Below are positions 48,091 to 60,675 of a DNA stretch of 64,000 nucleotides, one piece after another. A program made the translations under genes and the position numbers. This stretch comes from Diplocarpon mali (Eukaryota > Ascomycota > Leotiomycetes > Helotiales > Drepanopezizaceae). The notes beneath the pieces were generated by a model that saw nothing but the letters and a program-made list of their open reading frames with translations, did no database searches and was not told the origin of the DNA. Where the stretch lies: NCBI GenBank assembly GCA_024741835.1, contig JAENRP010000032.1, positions 149,200 to 213,199 on the forward strand, written 5' to 3'. Every line of letters begins with the position of its first letter. Position 1 is the stretch's first letter.

Positions 48091-49927
48091 TCAGATCTCG
48101 ATCGTCTTCATCGTGGTATCATCTTCAACTGTGGCTTTCTTCGTGGTGCCGTTGGCCAATCCGGTCGTGTTGACGGTCAGCTCACTCTTCTTGTTCTCCT
48201 TATTGTCATCCTCCGACGAAACAGGCTCCAACAGAGCCTGTTTCATCTTGGTTTGCTTCTGTAAATCTCTCGTATCTTCACTTGGCCTAGGTGTCTCTAC
48301 TTCGACCAGCTTCTCGTCTTTGACACCATTCGTGTGGATTTGGATCGGAGCTGCGCGTTCTTCTTGAACACGAGCGAGTGGACTTGATTTGCCATAGCTG
48401 GGACGAATTGGGCTTGAAACTGGCGATGCCCCGCTGAATCGTTGCATAGAGCGTCCTCGGGACTCACTGCTCGTCTCGCCAGTTGGGCTAGCATATGGGG
48501 AGTTGACTGGCGATCCACCTGGTTGTCCGTTGACAGGAGCAGTAGACCTGCGTCGATTTGCGGGCTTCTTGCGACCATACTTCTGATCTACTCTCCATCT
48601 CAAGATGTCCAGGTATCCCGGCTCAACGTTTCTCGCCTTGAACTCCCGTAGCTTTAATTCGTTTGTCTCTTCGTCAATTTCCCATTTGCCACTACTCAGA
48701 TCATCTGCAAAGGTTGCGAGGAAAGCAGACCACGATCGAGCAACCACGTATTTGCAATCGTAATCACGACCAAACAGAATGACCTGGCCCCATTTTCCGG
48801 AAGGACCAGGCGCCAAGTCAACAGCCAAGTTATTTCCTCCCCAATCTCTGACTAAAGGAATCCAAGCCGGGTGAGCGTAGACCTTTTGAATAGCTCCTGG
48901 AGGCTGGGAATCCTGTTTAGCAAGCAAATCTTGTCTCCAGTGCGGGTTTTGCGATGACTGTATTGGGGCCTTGGAAGAAGATGCGGATGAGCTTCCACCG
49001 AACGCCTTGGAGGGAGCGGCAGACTTGAAAGTAATGGGCTCCTGCAGAAATTCCTGGTTGACCACCTTCCAATTATCCCACTCCTGAACAATCTCTTCAC
49101 AATCTAGCAGCATGCTGCTAAAGATGATTCCTGTCGGGTTCCCACCCCTCTCCTGCCCATCGTGTACCATCAGTGATTCACGTACTTCCAATGGAAGAGA
49201 GCAGTCCAACTGATACTCCAATTCGTTCAGATCGTTCGTTGTGCAGCCCTCGCACAGTTGATCAAACAGCTCCGGGTAATGCTCCTCTGCCCACCGATCG
49301 ATTCGCTTCCAGGAGTGTACAGCTGGTGGTGGAGGAGGCAGACCTGCATCGAAAGACTGTAATTGAATCTCGCCGGGTGTAGCAGTCTCGAAATTGTCGT
49401 TTGGATGTGCACGATGGAGAGTACTCGATCTCATACCAGGCGAATAAGGTGAGGGGGGTTGTGCGGAAGGGCTGTTGGGGTTAGGGGAGCCAGGATACGC
49501 GCTGCCGTTCAAGGCAGAGGTCGAGTATCTTCCAGCATCTTCAAAATACGTCGAATTGACATCAGCTCGGGATTCCGAAGCGTTTGTAGCGACAGAGGTC
49601 AGGGGATCATGTCGGCCTTGGTTGAGGGGAACGTGTTGTCCAGTCCTGTAAGGGGAGTCGTACGAAGAGTCTGTTTACAGTGTTAGGGCCAGACTGCTGG
49701 AAGGACCAACAAACGTACGTCGATCGTAACTGGTCATGGTATGCCAGAAGGTCTTGAAGGCCGAGCCGATTCTTAAGTCACAATCCCGATTAGCATGATC
49801 GCAGAGAAGACTCAGAGGGGTGCTGGTAGATGGAATTGGGTGATGTATTGGTTGATTGATTGATTGCATGTGTGTATGTAGGCATGTTTGTCGACGGAGC
49901 GCAAGAAAGGGGAACTCACGACGCCAT
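48091..49927 (-). CDS. KNR4: Cell wall assembly regulator KNR4/SMI1
   Basis: Three coding exons: 49927-49920 (8 nt only), 49771-49719 and 49670-48091, giving 546 residues (yeast Knr4 505). The micro-exon supplies M-A-S and the next exon GSAFKTFWHTMTSYDR, which matches the conserved amphipathic N-terminus of fungal homologues. Introns are GTGAGT..TTAAG and GTACGT..ACAG. The central SMI1/KNR4 fold runs about residues 105-290: RIDRWAEEHYPELFDQLCEG, then LPLEVRESLMVHDGQERGG, GIIFSSMLLDCEEIVQEWDN and WVPLVRDWGGNNLAVDLAP-type sequence. A conserved SGKWEIDEETNELKLREFKA follows. The C-terminus is Pro/Ser/Lys-rich and probably disordered. Knr4 is a hub that couples the cell-wall integrity MAP kinase pathway to wall synthesis and polarity. 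If the micro-exon is wrong, an ATG in exon 2 (49741-49739) would start at M-T-S-Y. Confidence 0.9.
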
Positions 49928-52900
49928 GTCCGGCGAATGTGCAGTAGCTGCAGACAGCTTGGGCTGAAGGCTTTTCAATGATCTGCCGTGTTGGCGTGTA
50001 CGTCCCCGGGACTTGCTATGAGAGAGATCTCAGTGTTGAGGTCGAGTGCGCAGAGAAATGAGTGTGGGTTGAGATGATGCTGAGATCGCGTTGGGTCTTG
50101 GGGGGCAGGTATCAAGGTGGAGATAAATTGAAGGCGATTGTGATTGGCTGGTGGGATCGCGGTACGAATCAATCCAATACGGTTAGCCGCAGGCGCAGAC
50201 CACGCTGTGACCTTTTCTCCCACCTCAGGGTGGCGCTTCTTCCTGTCAATCAATCTCGGAATGTCGAATGGAATCCGATCACCCTTTTTCCGCGTCGCAG
50301 CAGTGGATATGTTCAGACCATATCACTCAGACAATGCTGTACGGAGTTCGCCTCTAGGATAGGGGCAGCAGGCCGGAAGCTGAATCGTGGAGGCGAGGGT
50401 AGCTGGTGTATCTGAGAAGGAAAGAAATTGCCGGGTGGTTGTGGAGGATGAGGAGGAGGAGGAGGAGGAGGACGGGCCAATTCGGCGTGGATCTAGGCAT
50501 GGATGTGGACGAGGATAGGGGTCAGTCCAACGGTCCCGTTGTCAACGTGTGGAGAGGGCAGCAATCTAATAATAATAATCACAGTATTACAACCACTGTC
50601 AATCGTCATGCAAGCACCACAACACGATGACCGATCGTTGCACTGGCAGATGAAAACAATTGCATTCGGCGGCCCTTTTCGAGGTTGAGGCTTAACTAGG
50701 GAGAGAAAAAAAAAATTGAAGCTTGATTTGCATCTCAGCAGTGCATCACGTCACTGCGATCAACCCACATGCCTCATGAAATTCCTGGGGTCTTTTGATT
50801 CGTTCATGTGCCGGTTCATCCCCCTAGTATTCATACGAAAGTGCTGCGCGAGCATCGCTGTTATTTATGCGGTACATCAGTGCTCTGCTTTGCTGTATCT
50901 ATATCGGCCATATCAATCTGCGTGTACCTTCAAAATTGAGCAATGAGCCCCAGCACAAGAGGCCTTTCCTCCCGCCAGCGACCCAATACAGTGTTCCGGT
51001 CTACCCCTCTCATTGATCATCCTGATCCCCTCGCACAAAGGACAAAGCAGGTGTGGTGTGTCTCGCCTCCATCTCGTGTGGCTTCCGGTTCTCGAGCCGC
51101 CTGCGTCAAGCGTCAATAACAAAGGCACCCCATCAACAGCAGCAGAGGTGGCTGATGACGATAAACACGGCCCCGTGGTTGGATCTTCAGCCCAGGGGGT
51201 CCAGTACCATGTCGTCATCTTGCCGCTGGGGCTTGCAGCCGCTGAAATGTCCAGCTGTGGCGGCTCAAGTGTAGCATTACATTAAAATATCGTGTTTGGA
51301 TATATCGTATCACACACATGTGCCCAGCCGGAGACCAACGGTGTTTATTTTTGCCTGAAGGTGCGGAGAACATTTTAAGAGGTGGTTTCTGTGGCTCTTT
51401 GTGTCGCAGGAAAGGAAAAAGAAAAAACGCCTCACTGGATGCTGATGGAAAGAGATGTAGTGTAATTTAGGTGCTAATTAATATTAGGAGGCAAACTATT
51501 ACCAAGAATAATCTATGTTTTGGAGCATCTGATCCTGGAAACTTTAACGCAAATAGTATGCGGCTATGCGTATTGTACTTTACGTATTGTACGACTTTAG
51601 GCAAAAATCTTTCATGTCAGGAAAGAGCCACTTAAGCTCGACTTAAAGCATGGGCAATCTTGTTGAAATCCCTATGCAATTTTACTTTTATCAAACGAAG
51701 TCTAATTATGAATTATTGCTATAAGTGGTGTTGTCCTGATTGGAGAGGTCTACTAATCTAAGAGAGAATGCAGTACCTAGCAAGAACATGCTCAAAGTGT
51801 TGACTACTTTGAGATACATAGTTAAGTACAGATGAAATGCCATGATGCTATATGCTATCATAGTTTATCAAGCGCAGCTTTGTGTCATAAAGAGGCCAGA
51901 GGATAGCTTGTATCAAAGCGTTGCAGGAAACGAAAGGTGCACAGGTAGCAACACACTAGCAGCTAATACTATCTGTGAATAAATTAAATTGTAAATTCTG
52001 ATTTATCTGTTTGAGGTTTTGCTTATCACGTGGAATCCTGATACACATTTTTGGTTTATTTATGTATGAATTTCCTGCTGCTATATCAAACAGTGCTACA
52101 ACTACCATTAACAAAAACGTCTACTGTCTGGGAGCCTGTTTGAAAATAGCTCAAGGTTCTACATTCAAGAATAACGTCACATAGAATGTCTACGAACATT
52201 AGAAATAGATGTTTGCTTCACTTATGATTTTTCGGCAGTGAATCTTTGCCAACGCCCACGTAATAGTCACGTCCCGTCTGCACCCTCTCGACTAAGCGAA
52301 TAAAAACAGCCTTAAGCGAGCTCGACAACCTCATGCAGCCTGGCCAAAGGACACTTCAAAGCCATGAAAGTACTAGTATGTGCAACTAGCTCTTGGTACA
52401 GATGGGTGTCATTTCTATGTCGATGGTCTTGTTCAGGCACAAGTGAAGAATTAGACGTTTATTAATGCAGGATTCTTGAAGTGTTGGCGCGCTATGCACT
52501 AGAAATCTTAACCAGACTATAATTTGGTATCAGAGGGAGTAAAGCTATCAATGCTAAAAGCACGGAATTAAATAAGCTCTTAAAAGACTTAAAGAAGAAG
52601 CCCATTTTCAAGGTGACAAAGGTTTTACGAAAATAAAGTACAAGTTGAGAAATAACTGAAAAGGAAGCTCGACGAGCTTCTAAATATAGCTAGAACCAAT
52701 CATTATTTTACACTTTCCAGCCTAGTCCCGTTAAATCATACTAAGTATGTATTCGGTTCATAGGAGCTAAGCATACCTCCAAGCGGCGGCAGGGTTATCA
52801 GGGAACGCTGCAAAGTCTCGCCCCGAGGGCGGACCTAGTCGGCTTTCTTCCCACATCTCGAGCGCAAACTCGCATTCGACTTTGACACTCGACACTTTGA

Positions 52901-53332
52901 TACTCGAAACCGGCCCACCTTAAGTGACAAAAATAACAATAATACAGGTAAGATTCCTTCCACTTCTCGTGTGTACCACGAGTGCATCTATGTATGTAGT
53001 ACTGTTTCTTACACGGCGTATGTCCATCTCTCCTTCTCTCTATCATTACCACGCAACCGCCGCATTCTCACATCACAATTCCACTTATATCCAGTCAGAA
53101 AAGACTAAATACCACATAGCCGCAGATCGCTAGGCGTTTATTTCACTTAACTAGGCGCTTACTCTACAACTTTCACAGCAGCGCATCGATCTGGTCTTCC
53201 AAGATATAAAAAAACTCATACTCCCACCTTAAAAAAAGTATATTTCCTAATATAATGTAGATACGCGGACCAGTGTATAACAAGCTCTACAAGCTGACTC
53301 GACAAGCAGATCCAACCGAGACGATCGCAATA
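49928..53332. other. Intergenic region with an old retroelement trace
   Basis: From 49928 to about 51290 this is the KNR4 promoter side and ordinary DNA with a GAG-repeat at about 50449-50472. From about 51300 to 52790 it becomes AT-rich and gene-free. At 52523-52535 the string TTTGGTATCAGAG occurs, the usual look of a copia primer-binding site just after a 5' LTR, followed by Lys-rich decayed frames; no LTR pair was found, so it is at best a fragment. No gene is supported. Confidence 0.5.
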
Positions 53333-54110
53333 ATGGCGCCCTTGCCTCCCGCCCGCAAGCGCAGCAATATGCGCAGCAACTACAAGAACGCGGTGGGTAC
53401 TACGGGTGTTATCAGTGGAGGCGTTAAGAAGGCTGGTGTGAGAGGCAGCAAGAGATTGATCAAGGCCGTGAAGCCTGTTAAGGCTGTTGAGGCCATCGAA
53501 GATGGTGATGCTGGCAAGGTCCCTGCGGTCAAGGTCAAGGCTGCGAAGAAATCGGTATGTCTTCCCTCTCCCTCTCCCTCTCCATCTAATATTACCTCTT
53601 CCTCTCCCTCTCCATCTAATTCTACCTCTAAATATTCTCTATTATTCCGAGATCTCTTACTCCTTCTCGCAAAAAGAAAGAGGCAAGCATAGTCAGATAA
53701 CCTAATAGCCACAGCCCCTCCACAACAAATGGACGAAGCGCGACCGCCATCTTCTCCTACTAAACCTCACCGCCCAGCTAATGGAAAAGCATGGCGTCGC
53801 AAACGAAGCTAGCTCTTTCGATCTCGCTGGCTTTGGCATCCCCGGCCGCAGCCTGGGCTCGGTTCGGCGTGAGTTCTCGAGTATTAGAGATGAGGTGGAG
53901 GGTGTCAAGGCGGGTGTCAAGGCTGCTGTCAAGGCTGATGGTAGGGCTGCTAAGAAGACCATTGACAAGAAGGCTGGCGTGAAGGTTGGTATCAAGGCTG
54001 GTGTCAAGGCTGCTAAGAAGGCCCCGGCCAAGGAACCAACTAGAACCAAATTCCCAAAGAAGGCCGTCAGCAAGAAACCCGCTCCTAAAAAGGCTCCCAA
54101 GAACATATGA
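53333..54110 (+). CDS. Lysine/alanine/valine-rich basic protein
   Basis: Two exons, 53333-53554 and 53709-54110, giving 207 residues. The donor is GTATGT; the acceptor is CTAATAG (or, six bases later, CCACAG, removing two residues). The first exon starts MAPLPPARKRSNMRSNYKN and becomes Lys/Val/Ala-rich. After the join comes a NKWTKRDRHLLLLNLTAQLM segment, a Trp-x4-Asp-x2-Leu-Leu-Leu pattern found in small fungal proteins with a Myb-like helix. A RREFSSIRDEVEGVK helix follows, then a C-terminal tail of VKAG/VKAA repeats and KK-AP motifs like a linker-histone tail. The predicted charge is strongly positive, so a nuclear, nucleic-acid-binding role is likely, but this is inference. The intron contains imperfect tandem CTCTCC-rich repeats. 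The ATG at 53333 is preferred over the one at 53273 because the family-like N-terminus begins there. Confidence 0.72.
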
Positions 54111-55291
54111 TTTCATACAGAGTCAGAGATAGCGGAACCAACGAGTCAATCCATTTGCAATCCGTTCAGTCAATGCAACGTAAGCTCTCATCTCCTTTTA
54201 TCCTTCCAACATCCCCGGAACGCAAAAAGAAAGAAGAGAAAGCTAATAATTGCATCTATAGTCTGACCTCGTCTCCCCTAGCGTAGCCCCTTTCTTCGGA
54301 GTCTTGCTATTCGAGCGAGCTTTAATCCCAGATATTAAGAACATATGGGTAGGGCTCGGATAGAGTGATGCTTTGAGGAGATTGCTTGCATGGGATGGGA
54401 GCTAATCATCGGTGCACAAGACGGTTAGATTAGCGAACGAGTGAATGAATGATTTGAAAGCTGGAGAAAACCCTCATTAGAATGCCGTTTACTTCTGAAT
54501 GTTGAATAGAGAGAAGAAAATGCAGATAATGTTGTGAGCAAAGTCGAGAATATGAGCAGCAAATCGTATTAGGCTGGGGAAAAAACGAATGCCCGAATTC
54601 GTATTGCAAGGTCGTGACTGTCCAAGAGAGTATAAGATAATATATAGGAAATGATATTTAAATTTGATATTTTAATTTTAATACAATAAATGATTCCAAA
54701 AGAACCTGGGAGACAGCCTCGGGTGCTCGTCCATGAAGCAACAAGCCGAAGGTTCTCTGCAAAGGAAAGGTCAGGATTCGACGTAGAATTAGATCACTTA
54801 ACTTCAAGAGTCAATAGCAATACTGAGAAAGACACAAGTACCTTGAGTTTCAAGATAACGCTTAGAAAGCAAACCGCACTTACTGTAGGCATACCTTCCG
54901 AATAGCAAATACGTGACGAGAGAGACAACTGTGACCAAGCTATGCATTATCATCTACCCAGCCCAATATCAACCACAGCGTAGAGAAACACAAAGTAAAG
55001 ACCATACAACTCCCCTCCCCTCTCTCCCCTCTCTACCCCCAACAAGCAAATGCAACGCAAAAAATACCAGCTATGCTAAAATACCAGCTACGCTATCCAT
55101 ATCGTGAGCCATGCGCCTGGCCAAATCAAAACCTGTCAAACGCCAGCAGATGACATTGCCAAGTCGATCGTGCATCCTATATCATCCCCTTAATGCCAAT
55201 TCCAATCCCCATTCCCATATAATACACCGTACTTATACACGGGAAGCCAGGACTAAAACCGATTCCATATTCAGCAAACACCCGTCCTGTT
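54111..55291. other. Convergent 3' flanks
   Basis: Lies between a plus-strand and a minus-strand gene, so it should hold both 3' UTRs. It includes an AT-rich stretch at about 54630-54690. No motif-bearing ORF; 54690-54905 (71 codons) has no recognisable feature. Confidence 0.55.
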
Positions 55292-58214
55292 CTACATCAA
55301 ATGGCACTCACGAATCGGCAAATCCTTACTCTTCCCTTTGCTTTTCTCCTTTCCCTTATGCAGGCGATTGAGCCCGGTTTCTGATCTGTCGCTTGGCCCC
55401 TTGCTCTTTTCTCGCTTCTTATCTTTCTTGCCCCCCGGGCGGCCGAGGCCTGTGTGGAGGTGAAATTCTGTCAGCTGCTCTCGATGCTCATCGCTGGGAC
55501 CGGAAGTGGTGGTGGAATTCCGAGGTTGTGGTTCGGGTGTCATGACTGTGTCAATGGTACTTGTTGACTCTCTAGATTCTTCAGGCTTATTGAGCTGCTC
55601 TTTACTCTTCATGAGATTCAGGCGTGAGAATGTTGCGCTGATTCTGTTCTCGATGCGTATCTCTCCCGATTGACTTGTGGGCCGGCTTTTATTGGCCCTG
55701 TATTTGTGAGCGACTCGCGAGATCCGCTGGCCGGCGGTCTCGGTGTTCTCTTCGCTAGGAGTTACTGGTGCGGAGGTACCCTGTATGCTACCTGTGCTCG
55801 CCGTACTGTTTTCCGTAAATGGTAAGCTGCCTCGCCGGAATCCAGATTGATCTTCTGGAAGATTGAGGCTGTGTCGTGAAGTGCCCGGACGCGAAGATTC
55901 TCCAGAAAAACGGATGCTCGGAGTCATTTCCTCTCTGGGACGGTCAAAGTAGCCTTGTTCTTTATTTAACGAAGTTGAAGATTGTATATTTATGTCGAGG
56001 TTTGACTGATTCAATTGGAAAGCCGACTCATTATAAGACGGCGGTTCAGTCTCTGGAGGGGAGACACTATCGTAAGGTTGAATCTGGTAGAACAAGAGGT
56101 AGGGCATCTCTCGCTGGAGAGAGTCCTCGATATCCACAGTATCGATGCGTGGAGCAGCAAGGTCGTCGCACCTGATCCATCGCTCCTCTGAATAGCCAGG
56201 AGGGCGGTTAGCATTGCTCAGCTTTCGATTTGATCGCGAGTCTCCGTCAACAATCGGTGATGTGCCTCGAATGTAGGAAACGTAGTGTCCTGAAGAAGTC
56301 GTATTGCCGCGGTGACATACAAATGACTGCAGCGACAACTTGTACTCCCTTGCAAACTGGCTGCCATCTACTTCATCTCTTTCATCCTCAAGAAAATGGG
56401 GCAATCGGATATCCAAGGGAATATCGACAGGAGTATTGATTCGGTAGGGCTGGTTATTTTTGAAGCCATATCTCTTTAAGCAAATTCCAATGATTGGCTT
56501 TGTACGCAAGTGAACTTCGACAGTAGCATTGTCATTCGGGCATCCATGCCAGGCTACAATACCAGTTAGTACAATGAGCTCAGCCGCAGTACATAGACAG
56601 GCAAAAAATGTGAATGGATTGGGAACTGACGTATTACTAGCTTGAAGAACTGCCAAGCCCGCATTTGGACTTCGACTTCTGTCAGTTTCGAAGCCTTTGG
56701 TGGCGAGCTACCATCTTTCATGCTGATGCCGGAGTCGCTGTCAGTTTTGATCCGAGCAGTGATATTATGATCGGCGGAATTGGCGTCAGGCGGTAAATTT
56801 TTTATTTCCACTCCACTATCTTGGAAAATTTTACGCCGTAATAGGAGGCTCGAAGAACGATCAAGGCCACCTCTGGGACTCGATGGTGTGCTGTGTATTG
56901 GTGATGCAGGTACCGAGGTACCAAGATCTGAAACTTGAACAGAGATACCAGATTGGGCAGAAGGCTCTCCCTCGTCATGCGAAATGGTTGGCTTGAGGCA
57001 TGAATCTCTGTCTGAAAGATCGACAGCTCGTCGTACGTCTATACGGCTGTACAAATAGTTTTCAAGGCAGTCTTCCAGGCGCACATTTGTTCTTCCTGGC
57101 GATAGCGTCTCAGGCACAGCGATATTGAGGAAATGTTCCTGAACTTTCTTGTGGTCATCGGTGTCACCTTCTTTACCGATATGGTACAGGTCAACCTGGA
57201 ATTCGAGTAACGGAAAGTCTAGAATGGTTGCCAGTTGTGTGAAGAATTCGGACACGTCCTGTTGCTCGAGGGAACTTGCATCAACCCAACCGCAATCAGA
57301 TAGAGCTTGCTGCAGTTGCTCTGTCTACGCTCGGGTTAGTTTGTGCTTACCAAATCAATGCTTGGGGACGTACAATATCGGTCTGGATCAGGAGTCCGCG
57401 TCTAAGCATGTTGACATAAACACGCAAGATGATAGCGAGGCGACGCCTATGTTCATCGGGGAAGTCCGTGGATAGCACACTCTCATAAGTGTCCAGCCTC
57501 CCGAACATTGCAAACAATAAGGCGTCAATATAGCAAGTGACATATTCTCTGTTCACTGCTCCTCGCAAGTACACCTCCGGATTGTAAGGCTCAATCTTCC
57601 CGTCGAGGGATTGCCGGATAATTATCAGCAGTTCCACTGCTTTCTCAACACTGCCTTTTGAATTGAGGCATCTTAGGGCAAAATTGATGCTGTCGTCTGA
57701 CATATCCTTGCAATCCTCTTCCTTCAGCCGCTTCTTGACCGCAGAAACCTGGAGCAGCTATTCAGTATAGGTATGGTACGGGGTCAGGAACCGTACCTTC
57801 TCCTTGATTTCTTTCGCATTTTCCTTGTCAAGCTTCTTCTGGGTATAGTCGGGTCTGAACAGAGCGATGAGTCCTCCATCGCCAGAAAATATTCCAGACT
57901 GTAGGAAGGAACGAGATCGAAAGTTAGCAGGTGTTGCATGGATGTGCGAGGCTTGAATCGACGACTTGCTTTTGCCGTGTAGATTCGAAAACGCCTTGGA
58001 AAGAGAGGAGTAGGACGGGTTATGGCGGGTCTTTGCGCCAGCATGAGTAACAGGAAAGAGACACATCAAAAGAAAGGATTCTCGAAGACGCTACCTTTCT
58101 GTCTGCGCTATTTCTATCCACGCTCTTCCTATCTGCGCTCTTGTCTGTGGATTTCTCTCGCCGATGGGAGATTCCATCCTTTTCCCGCCGGCTGATGAGC
58201 CGGTTTATGTTCAT
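55292..58214 (-). CDS. Ubiquitin-specific protease (USP/UCH family)
   Basis: Five exons: 58214-58095, 58030-57797, 57748-57374, 57324-56631 and 56553-55292; 894 residues. It removes ubiquitin from proteins. The Cys box reads NREYVTCYIDALLFAMFGRL (catalytic Cys near residue 196). Then comes QQDVSEFFTQLATILDFPLL, the family's QQD-EFF motif, followed by a long Ser-rich insertion. KPIIGICLKRYGFKNNQPYR and a VDIPLDIRLPHFLEDE segment lead to the His box TTSSGHYVSYIRG and the RWIRCDDLAAPRIDTVD strand that carries the Asp. The exon 4 donor is GTCAGT (56630-56625), which gives WQFFKLVIPWHGCP, the expected family reading. The C-terminus is Lys-rich and ends C-H-L-M, a CaaX-like box. A GTGAGT at about 55301-55306 just before it could instead splice to another tail. 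Confidence 0.88.
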
Positions 58215-58699
58215 ATTTATCGTGCCTACAGGATCTGGACTACGAGCGCGCTCCAGGTCCTTCTATTAACGCAATTTAATGGCCGCAGTCTTTCGTTTCC
58301 TCGAGAGTTTGCGTTGTTCTTCAGTTCCGTAGGGGGGCTGGTGGGGTCGTAGGACGGAAGTAGTGACGACACCCATTGCCTATCCTAATGTTCTAGTTGG
58401 CGTGAGGAAATCTGCGCAGAAGTCCTGTGAGGCCGAACGAAGCTCAAAATGCGATTTGAGGCGATATGAACTGGTTGAAGTTGTAGCTGTATTCAAAGAC
58501 GTCTCGACAGATTGGCGTCGGTACGGCTGCACAGCAGCAGCAAAGTAAAGGTAGTGAAGACACCCCTGTCAGGACCCTGTCTCAAATGATATTCATCTTG
58601 TTGGGCCCACATTAACTTCCTGCCTGACCATTGGCTGCCTCACTTCAAGTCAGGCACAGACATAAATCCTATTCACCGCAGAACCACCAGATGATTATA
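58215..58699. promoter_or_regulatory. Shared promoter of USP and mitochondrial uL5
   Basis: 485 bp between two divergent start codons. It presumably serves both genes. No clear TATA box; a short CT-rich stretch lies near each start. A possible earlier ATG for the plus-strand gene is at 58691. Confidence 0.5.
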
Positions 58700-59905
58700 A
58701 TGGCTTCGAAAGAACTCTCGTCGGCTCTGCGGAGGCTGATTAGCAGAGATGTCCGATTCACAAACACGCCACTATCGAGGAATTCCCGCCGGTATACCTC
58801 TACAGACGCAGCCCGGGTCAACGAGGATTTCCATGAGCTAGAATCTCATTCATCTTTCTTGTCGAATGAAACGCTGGACGAGAAAGTCAAGAGCTATGAT
58901 CCGAAGAAAAGAGTTGCGGGCAGGAGGAGGGAGCTGCCACCCAGTCGGTTCGTTGGCAGTATCTCTCATAAAGATATTGGTATTGACATTCATCTAGCTA
59001 CCAATTCAGACCTCCAAGATATTATCGGGGGCCACTGCATCCCCACCAGCCACCCCCAAAATCCGATCCTTCATCCCGAGAGTTCGTCCCTGGCCCCTTC
59101 TACTATACGCGCCTGGAGCAGACATACCAAGCCATGATCGCCCCCGATCTCATGACTCTAGGCTACGTGCACCAGCCGCCCGGAACCGTGAAAGTGCCCA
59201 AAGCCGACCGTCTGCGCACCTGGGACGACAGCTCCCCCTACCACAAAGGCCGACCAAAGCGTGGGCCGCGAGGACCAGGCGACCAGTTGAGACTAGTCGA
59301 GAAGGATATCAATTGGCGTACCATTCCTAAGATTGACGAGGTGACGGTGCATACCATGGTTAAGGGCGCAATTGACGACTCCTCGCATCTACATGTTGCG
59401 GGCATAATGTTACAAAGTATCACTGGGATAAAGCCAAAGGTGCACAGAGCCAGGCGCAGCGTGAGCCAGTTTGGGATTCGTGCCGATATGGCGGTTTCCT
59501 TGACTTGTACCATGCGCGGAGAGCAGGCTTATGAGTTCGTGGATAAGTGTGTCAACTTGGTGTTTCCTAGGATCAAAGACTGGCCAGGCGTCAACGGTAA
59601 GAGGTCTCAATGATTGGCGAGATATGATGCTAACCCGAGCAGGATCGGCCGGTGATAATAGTGGGAATATTACTTGGGGTTTCAGTAGAGATGGAGCTAT
59701 TATGTTCCCTGAAGTGGAGGTCAACTACGATGTAAGGCTCTCCAAATGTTTGCGAGGTACAGTACTGACAGCACTTTAGATGTACCCGCCAAAGTTGATC
59801 CCTGGATTCCATGTTACTGTCAAGACTACGGCTACTTCAGACAGACATGCGAGATTACTTCTCAGTGCTATGGGTATTCCATTTCATGGAGAGTTTGTAG
59901 ATTAG
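58700..59905 (+). CDS. MRPL7: Mitochondrial large-subunit ribosomal protein uL5m
   Basis: Four exons: 58700-58947, 59010-59596, 59643-59731 and 59780-59905; 349 residues. Splice sites are GTTCGT..TCAG, GTAAGA..GCAG and GTAAGG..TTAG. The first join gives LPPSRPPRYYRGPLHPHQPP, restoring a conserved Tyr-Tyr-Arg-Gly-Pro-Leu-His segment. The body contains the L5 core: EVTVHTMVKGAIDDSSHLHV, SITGIKPKVHRARRSVSQFG, IRADMAVSLTCTMRGEQAYE and FVDKCVNLVFPRIKDWPGVN, and the last exon has PPKLIPGFHVTVKTTATSD. The N-terminus (MASKELSSALRRLISRDVRF, with more Arg/Ser and no early acids) looks like a mitochondrial targeting peptide. The protein contacts 5S-less central protuberance sites in the mitoribosome. 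A start three codons earlier (58691) is possible. Confidence 0.9.
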
Positions 59906-60675
59906 ACAACCGAGAGAAGGAGAGGGTGACGATATGTGTACGCCATGTATAATAGCCTTGATCAATACTTGCTCAAGCCAAGCTCATATCTCCGTTTGAG
60001 TCCATATGAAGCTCTAGTAGTACATTGGAAACACCTTAATTTATAGGAAAGATCCAGGCATCACCCGAGAGCAGAATGCGAAATGACCACTTCCAATGAA
60101 CACTGAACGACATCTATGTCTGTACTTGATCCATTGAGTTAGAGATCCATGATACCTGGGTTGATCAGGGTCAAGGGCGGTCTGGTTTGTGCTCTGGTTT
60201 ATCACGTTTTTGCGGCAGCAGCTGTATCGCATGGAGTGCATCGCATGACTTACATTTAATTCCTTCTCTGAAGCTCCTAGACATCTGAATAGAGTATGTA
60301 TTTTCAAATAAGACATACACTTGCTGGCATGTGAAATTCGTGAGGCCTAACACGACAACACTGAGACGCCTCGGTGGAGCTGCGAGGACCTGGTGCCGAG
60401 CAACTGACGCATAACTACATTCACGGCACGAAGCCTATGATTTAAAATGCCGCCTCTACCCCACTAAGGCAGTACGAGATCAGTGAACCTCTTTACTGCA
60501 GCCTTTCGACCCGTTCGTATCGGGTATTCCGTGCCTGGTATCCGCCATGGCCCAACCCCTAGCCCCAGGGACTCTTCGACCGGCCCCAAATCCATTAATT
60601 CCACCGAAAACTCCAAGCGCCAGCAATGCATCAACCCCTTCCATGACGCCTCAATCCCATGTCTCTATGTCAATC
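59906..60675. other. Convergent 3' flanks of MRPL7 and FES1
   Basis: Holds the 3' UTRs of two converging genes. ORFs at 60041-60316 and 60483-60780 lack motifs and overlap FES1 antisense in part. Nothing else is seen. Confidence 0.6.
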
